The notes beneath the pieces are model-generated. The model saw nothing but the letters and a program-made list of their open reading frames with translations, did not search any database and was not told the DNA's origin. The position numbers and the translations under genes are program-made. A DNA stretch of 22,079 nt from Rickettsiales bacterium (GTDB lineage Bacteria; Pseudomonadota; Alphaproteobacteria; Rickettsiales; UBA1997), in contig JAIRWJ010000058.1 of NCBI GenBank assembly GCA_031269065.1, positions 1 through 22,079 on the forward strand, read 5' to 3'. Shown here one piece after another: positions 7,599-15,390 of this stretch; position 1 is the stretch's first letter, and each line of letters starts with the position of its first letter.

Positions 7599-7627
7599 GG
7601 GGTCGGATGGAATCAGCATCCGACCCC
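7599..7627. terminator. Perfect 11-bp hairpin after the ankyrin-like gene
   Basis: GGGGTCGGATG (7599-7609) pairs perfectly with CATCCGACCCC (7617-7627) around a 7-nt loop. No U-run follows on the plus strand; on the minus strand it is followed by TTTGTCTG. It may be a weak terminator or a transcript-end stabiliser. Confidence 0.45.
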
Positions 7628-7917
7628 CGGCTGTGTTGGACTGCATAGCCATTGTTGAGTTTTGGCCAATCTCTGGGTCAATGAGAACAAAATATTTGAA
7701 ATAAAAAGATAAATATTTATCACACATAAAATGTACGAATAGTCCAGCTTTTTAAGAACGCATAAAAAAATGAAAAACAGGAGGACTAGACAAAGAAGTG
7801 GCCTAAAAGCAAGAATTATTAGGAGGCTACAAAATCTAGAAATATTCTGTTTTTCTTGTTTTTTCAAAAAATGAGGATAGACAGTATTGATATTTTTTAA
7901 AATTAGAATCAAAAGTT
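7628..7917. other. AT-rich leader region upstream of rpmF with a 14-bp palindrome
   Basis: No gene is supported. A minus-strand frame of 99 codons (7613-7912) encodes a hydrophobic stretch, but it starts with TTG, lacks a ribosome-binding site and has the composition of AT-rich spacer. A perfect palindrome GATAAATATTTATC lies at 7708-7721 and could be an operator. I cannot fix a promoter for the rpmF operon. Confidence 0.4.
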
Positions 7918-8130
7918 ATGGCGGTACCAAAGAAAAAAACGACACCATCGAGGAAAGGAATGAGAAGGGGTGGAAATGGAACGTACAGATTGGAGGTTCC
8001 AAATGTTGTGGCAAACAAAACAACAGGGGAGTACCAACTACCGCACCACATATCTCTGGATGGCTATTATAATGGTAGGAAGGTTTTGAAGGATAGACCA
8101 AAGGAATCTAGAGAAGAGAAAGAAGCATAG
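7918..8130 (+). CDS. rpmF: 50S ribosomal protein L32
   Basis: The 70-residue product starts MAVPKKKTTPSRKGMRRGG, the invariant L32 N-terminus, and ends with the YNGRKVLK block. As in other alphaproteobacteria it lacks the four zinc-binding Cys found in many bacterial L32 proteins. L32 sits on the large subunit near the peptide exit region. It leads the rpmF-plsX-fabH cluster, a classic arrangement linking ribosome and fatty-acid synthesis. There is no strong Shine-Dalgarno sequence upstream. Confidence 0.96.
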   Translation: MAVPKKKTTPSRKGMRRGGNGTYRLEVPNVVANKTTGEYQLPHHISLDGYYNGRKVLKDRPKESREEKEA

Positions 8131-8140
8131 GAGTGTGGTT

Positions 8141-9178
8141 GTGGCTGATCCTAGAATTACTATAGCAATTGATTGTCTGGGTGGGGATAACTGTCCGGGA
8201 GCTCAGGTTGGGGGCATATCCTTTTTTTTTAGGAAACATCCTCACAGTACTGTGCGGTTTTTGCTCTTCGGTGAAAAGGATTCGTTACTGAGCCATCTTG
8301 CCAGATGCAGGATTCCTAGTGGAAAATACAGAATAATCCATACAACCAAGAAAATATCTGCTGAAGAAAAGCCATCTCTAGCTCTCAGGCAGGGAAAGGA
8401 TTCTAGTATGTGGCTGGCAGTGGATGCCGTTAAACAAAAGCAGGCCAATGCTAACATATCGGCAGGCAACACGGGAGCTCTTATGGCTATATCTAAATTT
8501 CTTCTGAGATCTCTTCCGGATGTTGACAGACCTGCTCTTATACAAATAATACCGACAGCCAATGATGGTAGAGCGGCCCTTCTGGATATGGGAGCGAACA
8601 TAGACTGTAGCGCAGAGAATCTTTATCAGTTTGCGCTGATGGGTAGTGTTTTTTTTAGTGCTCTGACTGGTAAAGAAAATCCAAAAATAGGCCTTCTGAA
8701 CGTGGGTTCTGAGGAACTGAAGGGTAATGATGTGGTAAAGCAAGCTGCCGTTCTTCTCAGAGGGAGCGTACTCAAAGATAACTTCCATGGCTTTATAGAG
8801 GGAAGTGATATCTTCAGAAACGTTGTGGATGTTGTGGTAACTGATGGATTCACTGGCAATATAACTTTGAAAACTATAGAGGGTACTGTTAAGTTCATAG
8901 CTAAACATCTTAAGGAAGCACTAAATACATCACTTCTGTCCAAGCTACTTAGTCTTTTCCTCTATAGATCTTTCAAAAGATTCAAAAGCAAAATAAATCC
9001 AGAAAGCCACAACGGAGCCATGTTCATAGGGTTGAATGGAATTTCTGTGAAAAGCCACGGTAATGCTGACGAAAGATCATTCTATTTTTCCATAGAGAAC
9101 ACTCTAAAGCTAGTTAACGGTGGTGTGAATAGTAGAATAATGAATCTCATGTCCATCATGTCTGAGACCGTGAGCTAG
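8141..9178 (+). CDS. plsX: Phosphate acyltransferase PlsX
   Basis: This 345-residue protein carries the PlsX hallmarks: IAIDCLGGDNCPG at the N-terminus, SAGNTGALMA, ALIQIIPT, LLDMGAN, GLLNVGSEELKGN and VVVTDGFTGNITLKT. PlsX converts acyl-ACP and phosphate to acyl-phosphate for PlsY, the first step of phospholipid synthesis, at the inner face of the membrane. I chose GTG at 8141 because AGGAG at 8129-8133 lies 7 nt before it. An in-frame GTG at 8135 would leave only 1 nt. That Shine-Dalgarno sequence overlaps the end of rpmF (stop 8128-8130), suggesting coupled translation. Its T9 run (8222-8230) and T8 run near 8650 are slippage-prone but the frame is intact. Confidence 0.95.
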   Translation: MADPRITIAIDCLGGDNCPGAQVGGISFFFRKHPHSTVRFLLFGEKDSLLSHLARCRIPSGKYRIIHTTKKISAEEKPSLALRQGKDSSMWLAVDAVKQKQANANISAGNTGALMAISKFLLRSLPDVDRPALIQIIPTANDGRAALLDMGANIDCSAENLYQFALMGSVFFSALTGKENPKIGLLNVGSEELKGNDVVKQAAVLLRGSVLKDNFHGFIEGSDIFRNVVDVVVTDGFTGNITLKTIEGTVKFIAKHLKEALNTSLLSKLLSLFLYRSFKRFKSKINPESHNGAMFIGLNGISVKSHGNADERSFYFSIENTLKLVNGGVNSRIMNLMSIMSETVS

Positions 9179-9217
9179 CTGATGATTAACTCGAAGAATG
9201 TATAAATAGGAAATTTT

Positions 9218-10180
9218 ATGCCAAATTCCAAAATCATCGCCACAGGGAGCTATTTGCCGAGAAAAATCTATGATAATAGGTATATGGAATCAATAGTAGA
9301 TACCAGTGACCAGTGGATTGTCGAAAGAACTGGCATAAGAGAAAGGCATATAGCATCTGAGAATGAGCTAACAACAGACTTGGCTCTGGAGGCTGTATTG
9401 AGGCTATTCAAAACTTCTGGCATTAGTCGGACCCTGGTGGACACCATTATTTTTGCCACAACAACCCCAGATAGAACATTTCCCTCCTGCGCATCGATTC
9501 TGCAGGGTAAACTTGGTTTAGCCAACGACTGTCCGGCCTTCGATGTCCAGGCTGTCTGCTGTGGTTTTATCTATGCTATTGATTTGGCAGATTCTCTCAT
9601 AAAAACCAATAAAGCCCGGAATGTTCTGGTCATAGGTGCCGAAACCATGTCCAAACTAGTTAACTGGGAGGATCGGAATACCTGCATATTGTTCGGTGAC
9701 GGGGCCGGAGCGACACTTCTCAGCGCCACAGAGGAAGACAGGGGAATATTAGCGACAAGCCTTCATTCAGATGGAAACTATGTTGATCTTTTAAAGACAA
9801 GTGGTGGTGTTTCCACCAATAGAGAAGCTGGCTTCATAGAGATGCAAGGGAAAGAGGTGTTTAAACTCGCCGTTAACAATATGTATAGCTGTATTCTGGA
9901 GAGTCTTGGTAAATGCGGCCTTATGGTGGGTGACATAGATTTTCTGATCCCACATCAGGCGAACCAGAGGATTATAGATGGCCTATCCAGGAAATTGAAT
10001 ATAGCTAAAGAAAAAATCGTAAGCACAGTTGCGTTTCAGGGCAACACATCGGCTGCGTCCATACCTATGGCCATAGACTATGCCCTGAATGGCTATTTTG
10101 ATATAAAGAAAGACAGCCTGGTCGTGCTGGAGTCAGTTGGTGGCGGCCTGACATGGGGAAGTATTGTAATGAGATGGTGA
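9218..10180 (+). CDS. fabH: Beta-ketoacyl-ACP synthase III
   Basis: This 320-residue condensing enzyme uses acetyl-CoA and malonyl-ACP to start fatty-acid synthesis. The catalytic triad is visible: Cys114 in VQAVCCGF, His246 in IPHQANQR and Asn276 in FQGNTSAAS. The N-terminal DQWIVERTGIRERH block and the C-terminal GGGLTWG motif are intact. The family usually has Ala-Cys-Ser-Gly around the nucleophile; here it is Val-Cys-Cys-Gly, placing a second Cys beside the active one. The ATG at 9218 has AGGAAA about 8 nt upstream. It follows plsX by 39 nt and ybeY begins 4 nt after its stop. Confidence 0.96.
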   Translation: MPNSKIIATGSYLPRKIYDNRYMESIVDTSDQWIVERTGIRERHIASENELTTDLALEAVLRLFKTSGISRTLVDTIIFATTTPDRTFPSCASILQGKLGLANDCPAFDVQAVCCGFIYAIDLADSLIKTNKARNVLVIGAETMSKLVNWEDRNTCILFGDGAGATLLSATEEDRGILATSLHSDGNYVDLLKTSGGVSTNREAGFIEMQGKEVFKLAVNNMYSCILESLGKCGLMVGDIDFLIPHQANQRIIDGLSRKLNIAKEKIVSTVAFQGNTSAASIPMAIDYALNGYFDIKKDSLVVLESVGGGLTWGSIVMRW

Positions 10181-10184
10181 GCTG

Positions 10185-10703
10185 ATGATGAAAATTCAGA
10201 TAATTCTGGAAGACCGCAGATGGTCCAGGTTTATCAGGATACCTAGGATAAGAGCCATAGCCGAAGAACTCTTCTCTCTGGTAGGAGAGCTGCTGGGCTA
10301 CGGAGTGGCTGAGGGGGGTGCCAACCTGGAAATAGCCATGGTGCTCAGTAATGATGAGAAAATACGTGTTCTAAATAGAGATCACAGGAATATAGACAGA
10401 CCAACCAACGTACTTTCTTTTCCCACCTACGAAAGAGAGTTTGTAAAATATCTCGGACAGGAAAAACACATGTTACTCGGTGACCTAGTGTTGTCCATTG
10501 ACAGCCTGGAGAGAGAAAGCATTGAGCAAAATATGTTTTTTGAGGAGCATCTGGCCCACCTAATTCTTCACAGTATCCTTCACCTTCTGGGCTTCGACCA
10601 CTCAAATGATGAAGATGCAGAACATATGGAGAAAACCGAGGCCGTGATTCTCCACAGATTTATGGTGACCCAGACCAACCTGAAGAGCGATCTCTGGAAC
10701 TAA
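10185..10703 (+). CDS. ybeY: Endoribonuclease YbeY (16S rRNA maturation)
   Basis: This 172-residue protein has the YbeY zinc motif Hx3Hx5H (His129, His133, His139 in HLILHSILHLLGFDH), the RPTNVLSFP segment and the GDLVLSID strand. YbeY is a single-strand-specific metallo-RNase involved in 16S rRNA 3'-end processing and ribosome quality control. Many alphaproteobacteria place it beside phoH/ybeZ; here it ends the rpmF-plsX-fabH operon. Two ATG codons occur in tandem (10185 and 10188); translation is probably coupled to fabH, whose stop is 4 nt away. Its 3' end overlaps the convergent pssA gene by 4 nt. Confidence 0.95.
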   Translation: MMKIQIILEDRRWSRFIRIPRIRAIAEELFSLVGELLGYGVAEGGANLEIAMVLSNDEKIRVLNRDHRNIDRPTNVLSFPTYEREFVKYLGQEKHMLLGDLVLSIDSLERESIEQNMFFEEHLAHLILHSILHLLGFDHSNDEDAEHMEKTEAVILHRFMVTQTNLKSDLWN

Positions 10704-11464
10704 CTATTTTTACCAAGTTTTGAACGAAATCTGCAATAGAAAAACCAGCTCACAACGACGGATGCTATATAGAAAGTGCATATCAAAATAGCGGCACACC
10801 ATGTCTCCACTAGGAGGCCAAAGAGAAGCACGATCTTTAGCAGTAGGGAAATTTTTTTGTAGATAGGCTTGAATTCAATCTTTTTAAAACAAGGTGTAGG
10901 GATAGTGCTTCCAGCAAGAAGAGCCATCAAAACCGTATTCATTATAAGCATACAGGGTTTGATGTCCAGATTTGGGTATTCGAATGACAAAATTAATGGA
11001 AACAGAACGAGGGATGCAGCCATCGGTGCAGGAATCCCTTTGAAGAAATACTTATTCAGAGGATTCTCGAGGTCTTCTTTGCTAAGAGAGACATTGAATC
11101 TCGCTAGTCGGATAGCCATACATGCAGCCAACAGAAGCACAGGAAGCCAAGCCATCTGCGGAAACGGGTAATAGTCCTGCATCAGCCAGAGATAAACTAT
11201 AAAACCTGGGACAATCCCAAAATCAAAGAAATCAGCCAGAGAGTCCATCTGGGCACCAAATTCGCTGGAAACCTTCAGCTTTCGGGCAATTCCTCCATCA
11301 ACCTTGTCCAGAAGACAGGATATTACGACACAGTAGATTGCTGTTCCAAAATCACCGACTATGGCTGCTCTCAGTGCCCATAGTCCAAAGAAAAGTGCCA
11401 TCATGGTGATCATGCTTGGTACCATCTCTAGAATTGTGAATCTTGCTCGCTTTTTTTCACTCAT
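10700..11464 (-). CDS. pssA: CDP-diacylglycerol-serine O-phosphatidyltransferase
   Basis: This 254-residue integral membrane protein carries the CDP-alcohol phosphatidyltransferase motif complete: D53, D56-G57, A60-R61, G70, D74, D78 (LDKVDGGIAR then GAQMDSLAD). Six to eight hydrophobic helices follow. It makes phosphatidylserine from CDP-diacylglycerol and serine; the adjacent psd product then yields phosphatidylethanolamine, which supports PssA over PgsA. I chose the ATG at 11464 because GGGAG lies 6 nt upstream. The frame extends 10 codons further to a TTG near the psd stop, but that start has no ribosome-binding site. The stop overlaps that of ybeY on the other strand. Confidence 0.93.
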   Translation of the reverse strand: MSEKKRARFTILEMVPSMITMMALFFGLWALRAAIVGDFGTAIYCVVISCLLDKVDGGIARKLKVSSEFGAQMDSLADFFDFGIVPGFIVYLWLMQDYYPFPQMAWLPVLLLAACMAIRLARFNVSLSKEDLENPLNKYFFKGIPAPMAASLVLFPLILSFEYPNLDIKPCMLIMNTVLMALLAGSTIPTPCFKKIEFKPIYKKISLLLKIVLLFGLLVETWCAAILICTFYIASVVVSWFFYCRFRSKLGKNS

Positions 11465-11500
11465 AGTTTTCTCCCATTTGGAAATCATTTTCAAAAATAC

Positions 11501-12193
11501 CTAGGGTAATCTCCCTAGAACGGTTTCTCCAGCAATCATGGTTTGGCCAGCCTTTGCGTAGACTGTAGTTCCTCCTGGAAGATAAATATCCACTCTGCTG
11601 CCGAATTTTATAATACCATATCTGTCGCCTCTTTTTACCTTTTGGCCAACCACTAGATCGCAAACTATTCGCCTTGCAATTAGGCCAGCTATCTGTACCA
11701 GTGCTATCTCAAACCCATTCTTTGCCTTCAACAGACAGCACTGCCTTTCATTATCCTTACTGTTCTTGTCCATTGATATATTCAGAAAAGTACCTTTTCT
11801 ATAGTGTAGTTTGACTATTTCTCCATCAAAGGGAATTCTTTGGACATGTACGTTAAACACATTCAAAAATATGCTAATCCTTGTCCAGCCAGAATCCTTG
11901 TCTAGCCCAAGCTCCTCCGGGGGATCGGTAATTTCCACCCGATCAACCACACCATCCGCTGGAGCCGTAATAACATCCTTTCCCTCGGGAATAACCCTCT
12001 CCGGATCCCTAAAAAAGTATGTACAAAGGCCCAACGCTACCAGAGCCATCAGGGCCAGTAGATTGGACAATAGCGACAACACAGCCACAGCCACTGCCAT
12101 CGACACTATAGTGCCATAACCTTCCCGGTGGACCGGAACTATAATTGTCTTCAACATCTCTCTAATATTCATTGGGACAGGTTTTGTCGTCAC
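11501..12193 (-). CDS. psd: Phosphatidylserine decarboxylase proenzyme (short type)
   Basis: This 230-residue protein has an N-terminal hydrophobic region (about 28-60), then FRDP (61-64), the ADG motif (79-81), NVHVQR (114-119) and FGSR (197-200). In short-type Psd enzymes self-cleavage between Gly and Ser of this last motif creates the pyruvoyl group, here Gly198-Ser199. It decarboxylates phosphatidylserine to phosphatidylethanolamine in the inner membrane and precedes pssA in an operon. The start is GTG at 12193 with GGAA 5 nt upstream. An ATG seven codons later (12172) is the alternative. Confidence 0.94.
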   Translation of the reverse strand: MTTKPVPMNIREMLKTIIVPVHREGYGTIVSMAVAVAVLSLLSNLLALMALVALGLCTYFFRDPERVIPEGKDVITAPADGVVDRVEITDPPEELGLDKDSGWTRISIFLNVFNVHVQRIPFDGEIVKLHYRKGTFLNISMDKNSKDNERQCCLLKAKNGFEIALVQIAGLIARRIVCDLVVGQKVKRGDRYGIIKFGSRVDIYLPGGTTVYAKAGQTMIAGETVLGRLP

Positions 12194-12336
12194 CTAGGTT
12201 CCATATGTATGGAAAATATTTTAAAAATCAACAAAATTCATTCATATTGAGGCCTAATAATTGTTACCTTCTATTTTTAGATCTCTAGATCATTTTACCA
12301 TTTTCTGAGGCAAATTTGTCTTTGACGGAATCATGT

Positions 12337-12519
12337 CAATAACTAAGAAATCTATCGGCAAGTTTATTGCCGAGAGGAGAAATTAGTTCTCCCTATCCTC
12401 GGGACAGCACCCGGATATGAAGGAAACACTGTGATTCCTACCTCTGTGGATGAGAATAGCGAAGAGGCAGTGTGAAAGTAAGAATTGTCGGACTTTGATA
12501 CTAATTTCTTGCATTATTG
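12337..12519 (+). ncRNA. Putative structured RNA (tandem hairpins closed by a long-range stem)
   Basis: CAATAA-CT-AAGAAAT (12337-12351) is complementary to ATTTCTT-GC-ATTATTG (12504-12519) except for a 2x2 internal loop, giving a closing stem for an element of about 183 nt. Inside lie a 7-bp hairpin TCGGCAA/TTGCCGA (12355-12373), GGAGAA/TTCTCC (12376-12392), TATCC-GGG/CCC-GGATA (12394-12417), and a bulged ACACTG-CCTCT/AGAGG-CAGTGT stem (12426-12473) that competes with AGGAA/TTCCT (12421-12439). The size resembles 6S RNA, but the tandem-hairpin interior does not fit the usual rod shape and I find no signature sequence of 6S, RNase P, tmRNA or SRP RNA. The strand is a guess; pairing is symmetric. 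A leader of the downstream lipoprotein gene or a decayed inverted-repeat element are alternatives. No direct repeats flank it. Confidence 0.45.
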
Positions 12520-12573
12520 AATTTTTCTGGTCATGATAGAGTCGATTTATTTGTAATTAAATGGAAAATATTT

Positions 12574-13188
12574 GTGAAGAAAATTCTGGTGTTTGTGATT
12601 CTATTACTCAGTGGCTGTTCCACCTACTATCGTGATACAAGGCTCTATCGTGCCAGGATTGCGTCCCTCGAGGGGAAAAATACAAAAGTCGAGGGTGTAG
12701 TTGCTCTGCTAGGAGAACCCGATGGGAAAGAACAACTTCCGGAGATTGGCGAAGAAAACTGGCTCTACTGGAGCCAATTGGAGGGATCTTTTATGAAATC
12801 GAGAAACACCAGTGACTGGGCGTACACCGGAAGTAAGGAGGGTGATGTTCTCTATATTTTGCATATAGCCAAAGATAAAACTGTTCGTTCACTCGCTAGG
12901 TTCGTAAGTTCTCAGATAAAATCTGTAAAAACTGTCGATAGAACTGAGGAGAGGGGAATCCATCCGGATTTATTAGATTTCTATAGACGGCAATCTCAGA
13001 ATTCGGAGAAATCTCCAAAAGATCCTAAAAACCGGTGGGAATCACCAACCGGCCGGAACCAAACTTCCATAGAGCAGATTCTAGAACCCGCCGCACCGGT
13101 AGAGAGGGTTCCCACGCCTTTGGATGAAGTCAAGTTCTATGGTGCGATAACCCTTATCCTATTTATTGCGATGCGGTTAATTTCATAG
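12574..13188 (+). CDS. BamE/SmpA-like outer-membrane lipoprotein
   Basis: From a GTG at 12574 the protein has a textbook lipoprotein signal, VKKILVFVILLLSGC, with lipidated Cys15, so I prefer this start to the longer frame beginning with TTG at 12517; TGGAAA lies about 6 nt upstream. The segment after the lipobox (GKNTKVEGVVALLGEPDG, then NWLYWSQ) resembles the BamE/SmpA-OmlA fold, a beta-barrel assembly partner. The C-terminal part (about 120-180) is charged and Pro-rich. The last 17 residues (FYGAITLILFIAMRLIS) are hydrophobic, which is unexpected for an outer-membrane lipoprotein. The total of 204 residues exceeds the usual BamE length. Family assignment is moderate; a lipoprotein is nearly certain. 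Confidence 0.75.
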   Translation: MKKILVFVILLLSGCSTYYRDTRLYRARIASLEGKNTKVEGVVALLGEPDGKEQLPEIGEENWLYWSQLEGSFMKSRNTSDWAYTGSKEGDVLYILHIAKDKTVRSLARFVSSQIKSVKTVDRTEERGIHPDLLDFYRRQSQNSEKSPKDPKNRWESPTGRNQTSIEQILEPAAPVERVPTPLDEVKFYGAITLILFIAMRLIS

Positions 13189-13373
13189 CTAAAAACAGCA
13201 AGAACAATCTACCGCTGTTTCTTGGATCCACGTTTATCTGTCCCATGTCGCCTGTTATTCTGGAATATTAATGTTATACATTTAATACATAGGGGGATTT
13301 CCCTTTATAGCCGTTGGAGTTGATTATTAATTGGCCGGGAATAGCCTGCCTCCCTGTAATTTTGTTTTTGCGC

Positions 13374-14132
13374 ATGATTTTACTATTTGAAACTGGTAAC
13401 ACAACAACCAATATTGTTGTCTTCGGAGATGGGCAGCTGGAAACTGTGGGATATTTTAACAATTCTGGAGCTAAAAATCTGAAAGAGTTTGGAGCTGCCG
13501 CTGAAAAATTTCTTGAATCTTCGAGCTATTCACCTGAGGATTTTGAGATTGTGCTTCTATCCTCGGTTGTGCGGTCTATGGAAAATATAGGAGAGGAATA
13601 CTGCAGAAAAAACAATTTAAAGTTTTTTAATGTCCGGAAGGATAGTAAGAACTTGAATTTCAAGGCTCCAGAGGATATGGGGGCGGACCTGATGGCTAAT
13701 GTGGCAGCTGGCATAGCTACGTATGGGGAGTATGTTATAGTCATAGATCTGGGAACAGCGACAACTTTCGCTGTAATCGGCAAAAATGGTGAATTTCTGG
13801 GTGGCTCCATTGTCACAGGTTTCAGATCCATGGGACGGGCCCTGACCACCGACTGCGACCTGCTGCCGAATTTTAATCCGGATGTTCCTGCTAAAGTTGT
13901 GTCCCTAGACACCATAGAGGCTATGCAGTCTGGGCTGCATTACGGATACATAGGTCTGCTAAAAGAAATAGTTTTAAAAATAGAGCAGGAAGTTGGTCAT
14001 AGGATGAAAATTGTGATGACTGGAGGCAATTCGAGTCTATTTTTTGACAAGCTTGGCTTTCCGGTAGAACTTGGAAGAAATTTGACATTCTATGGTATGA
14101 AGCTTATCTATGATCTAAACAGAACCATCTAG
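13374..14132 (+). CDS. coaX: Type III pantothenate kinase-like protein
   Basis: The 252-residue protein has the ASKHA-fold landmarks of CoaX: an N-terminal phosphate loop (LLFETGNTTT), GADLMANVAAG (about 103-113), VIDLGTATTF (123-132) and GGSIVTGF. CoaX phosphorylates pantothenate in coenzyme A synthesis. Key positions deviate: the first loop has Glu6 where the family has Asp, GxDR is GADL (Arg lost), and GGxIxPG is GGSIVTG. Asp105 and Asp125 remain. Activity is therefore uncertain. I start at the ATG at 13374 because family members begin directly before this loop; the frame extends 20 codons upstream to a TTG. It lies 2 nt upstream of the LolC/E-type gene. Confidence 0.82.
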   Translation: MILLFETGNTTTNIVVFGDGQLETVGYFNNSGAKNLKEFGAAAEKFLESSSYSPEDFEIVLLSSVVRSMENIGEEYCRKNNLKFFNVRKDSKNLNFKAPEDMGADLMANVAAGIATYGEYVIVIDLGTATTFAVIGKNGEFLGGSIVTGFRSMGRALTTDCDLLPNFNPDVPAKVVSLDTIEAMQSGLHYGYIGLLKEIVLKIEQEVGHRMKIVMTGGNSSLFFDKLGFPVELGRNLTFYGMKLIYDLNRTI

Positions 14133-14133
14133 A

Positions 14134-15390
14134 ATGTCTCTGAAATACGAGTTTTTCATAGCCCTTAGATATCTAAGGGACCGGAGGAAGGAAAAGTTTA
14201 TATCTCTAACCACCTACTTCTCATTTCTGGGTATAATGCTCGGAGTAGGAACGCTTATAGTTGTTATGTCGGTGATGAATGGCTTCAGAGAGGAGCTGAT
14301 CGGCAAGATAGTCGGGGCCAATGCCCATCTCAGTATATTTCCCAGAGGAGAAAGTGCTCAGCGCTATGAAGAAATCATAGACCATCTGAAGAACGACGAA
14401 GCTATAGACCATCTAAACCCTCTGCTAGAGAGTCCAGTGGTACTCAGCAGTGGTTCTGTGGCTGTCGGTGGACTAGCTAGGGCTATTCGTTCTGGAGACC
14501 TGGCGCAGAAGAAGATCTTCTATGAAAGTATCAAAAACCAAGATGAAATCAGGGGTTTTGACAGTGGAAGATCGGTAATAGTTGGAAATCGTCTGGCTCA
14601 AAACCTCGGTCTAGAGGTTGGCGATAGTCTGAAGATAATATCGCCGGGAACCAGTGCAACTCCATTTGGACTGATTCCTCGGGTGAAGACCTACAGAGTC
14701 TTTAGCAAATTCGAAAGTGGTATGTATGAATATGACACATCCGTAGTTTTTATCCCCTTTGAAATGGGACAGATCCAGTTCAATCGCCCAAATTCCGTCG
14801 ATAGCATAGAGATATTCCTCCGGAAGGCTAGTGCTGCCGGGGAGAAACTGAAGGAAATTGAGGCAAAACTGCACGCACTGGGCTATAGTTTTTCGATAGT
14901 TGACTGGAAAAACGCAAACACCGGACTCATAATCGCCCTGAATACAGAAAGAAATGTTATGTTTCTGATTCTGCTGTTGATAATAGTTGTTGCCGCCTTC
15001 AATATAATAACAGGACTTGTCATGCTTGTCATGGATAAAAAGAAGCAAATAGCTCTGCTAAAGACTTTAGGAGTCACCGATGGTGGCATTATTAGAATAT
15101 TTTTTATCTGTGGAACCTTCCTAGGCTCTCTGGGTACCGCTTTTGGAGCTGTGTTGGGCTATCTGTTTGCCTCTAACATAGAAAACATAAGGAAAATGTT
15201 GGAATCCTTTTTTAAAGTCGATCTATTCAACCCTGTGATCTACTATCTGTCCCAACTTCCATCTAGGGTCTACCTCTCGGATGTTCTGTGGGTCTCAGGA
15301 GCTTCTCTAGCCCTATCCGTGCTAGCTGCTCTGTACCCGTCCCTCAGAGCGAGCAGAATAAGCCCTGTGGACATATTGAGAAATGAATAG
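14134..15390 (+). CDS. LolC/LolE-type lipoprotein-releasing permease
   Basis: This 418-residue protein starts YEFFIALRYLRDRRKEKFIS, the conserved LolC/E N-terminus. It has one membrane helix at about residues 25-50, a large periplasmic domain (about 50-265) and three helices near the C-terminus, ending in LRASRISPVDILRNE, which is typical of FtsX/LolCE permeases. With the ATPase LolD it extracts mature lipoproteins from the inner membrane for delivery by LolA; several lipoproteins in this window are likely clients. No lolD is adjacent. Many alphaproteobacteria have a single hybrid LolF, so C versus E cannot be decided. It begins 2 nt after coaX, with no clear ribosome-binding site. Confidence 0.9.
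   Translation: MSLKYEFFIALRYLRDRRKEKFISLTTYFSFLGIMLGVGTLIVVMSVMNGFREELIGKIVGANAHLSIFPRGESAQRYEEIIDHLKNDEAIDHLNPLLESPVVLSSGSVAVGGLARAIRSGDLAQKKIFYESIKNQDEIRGFDSGRSVIVGNRLAQNLGLEVGDSLKIISPGTSATPFGLIPRVKTYRVFSKFESGMYEYDTSVVFIPFEMGQIQFNRPNSVDSIEIFLRKASAAGEKLKEIEAKLHALGYSFSIVDWKNANTGLIIALNTERNVMFLILLLIIVVAAFNIITGLVMLVMDKKKQIALLKTLGVTDGGIIRIFFICGTFLGSLGTAFGAVLGYLFASNIENIRKMLESFFKVDLFNPVIYYLSQLPSRVYLSDVLWVSGASLALSVLAALYPSLRASRISPVDILRNE

Noticed and set aside
7613..7912. A hydrophobic 99-codon minus-strand frame upstream of rpmF
   Set aside because: TTG start, no Shine-Dalgarno, runs through a perfect hairpin and AT-rich spacer; hydrophobicity is what AT-rich non-coding DNA yields by chance.
8378..8943. 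Long minus-strand frames opposite plsX
   Set aside because: They lie wholly within a well-conserved gene on the other strand and have no start signals.
12337..12519. Mobile inverted-repeat element (MITE) interpretation
   Set aside because: The terminal arms look like inverted repeats, but no target-site duplication flanks them and no second copy was seen in the window; structured RNA preferred, though not proven.
12301..12520. RNase P RNA, tmRNA or SRP RNA in the spacer before the lipoprotein gene
   Set aside because: None of the signature sequences of these RNAs is present and the spacer is too short for the first two.
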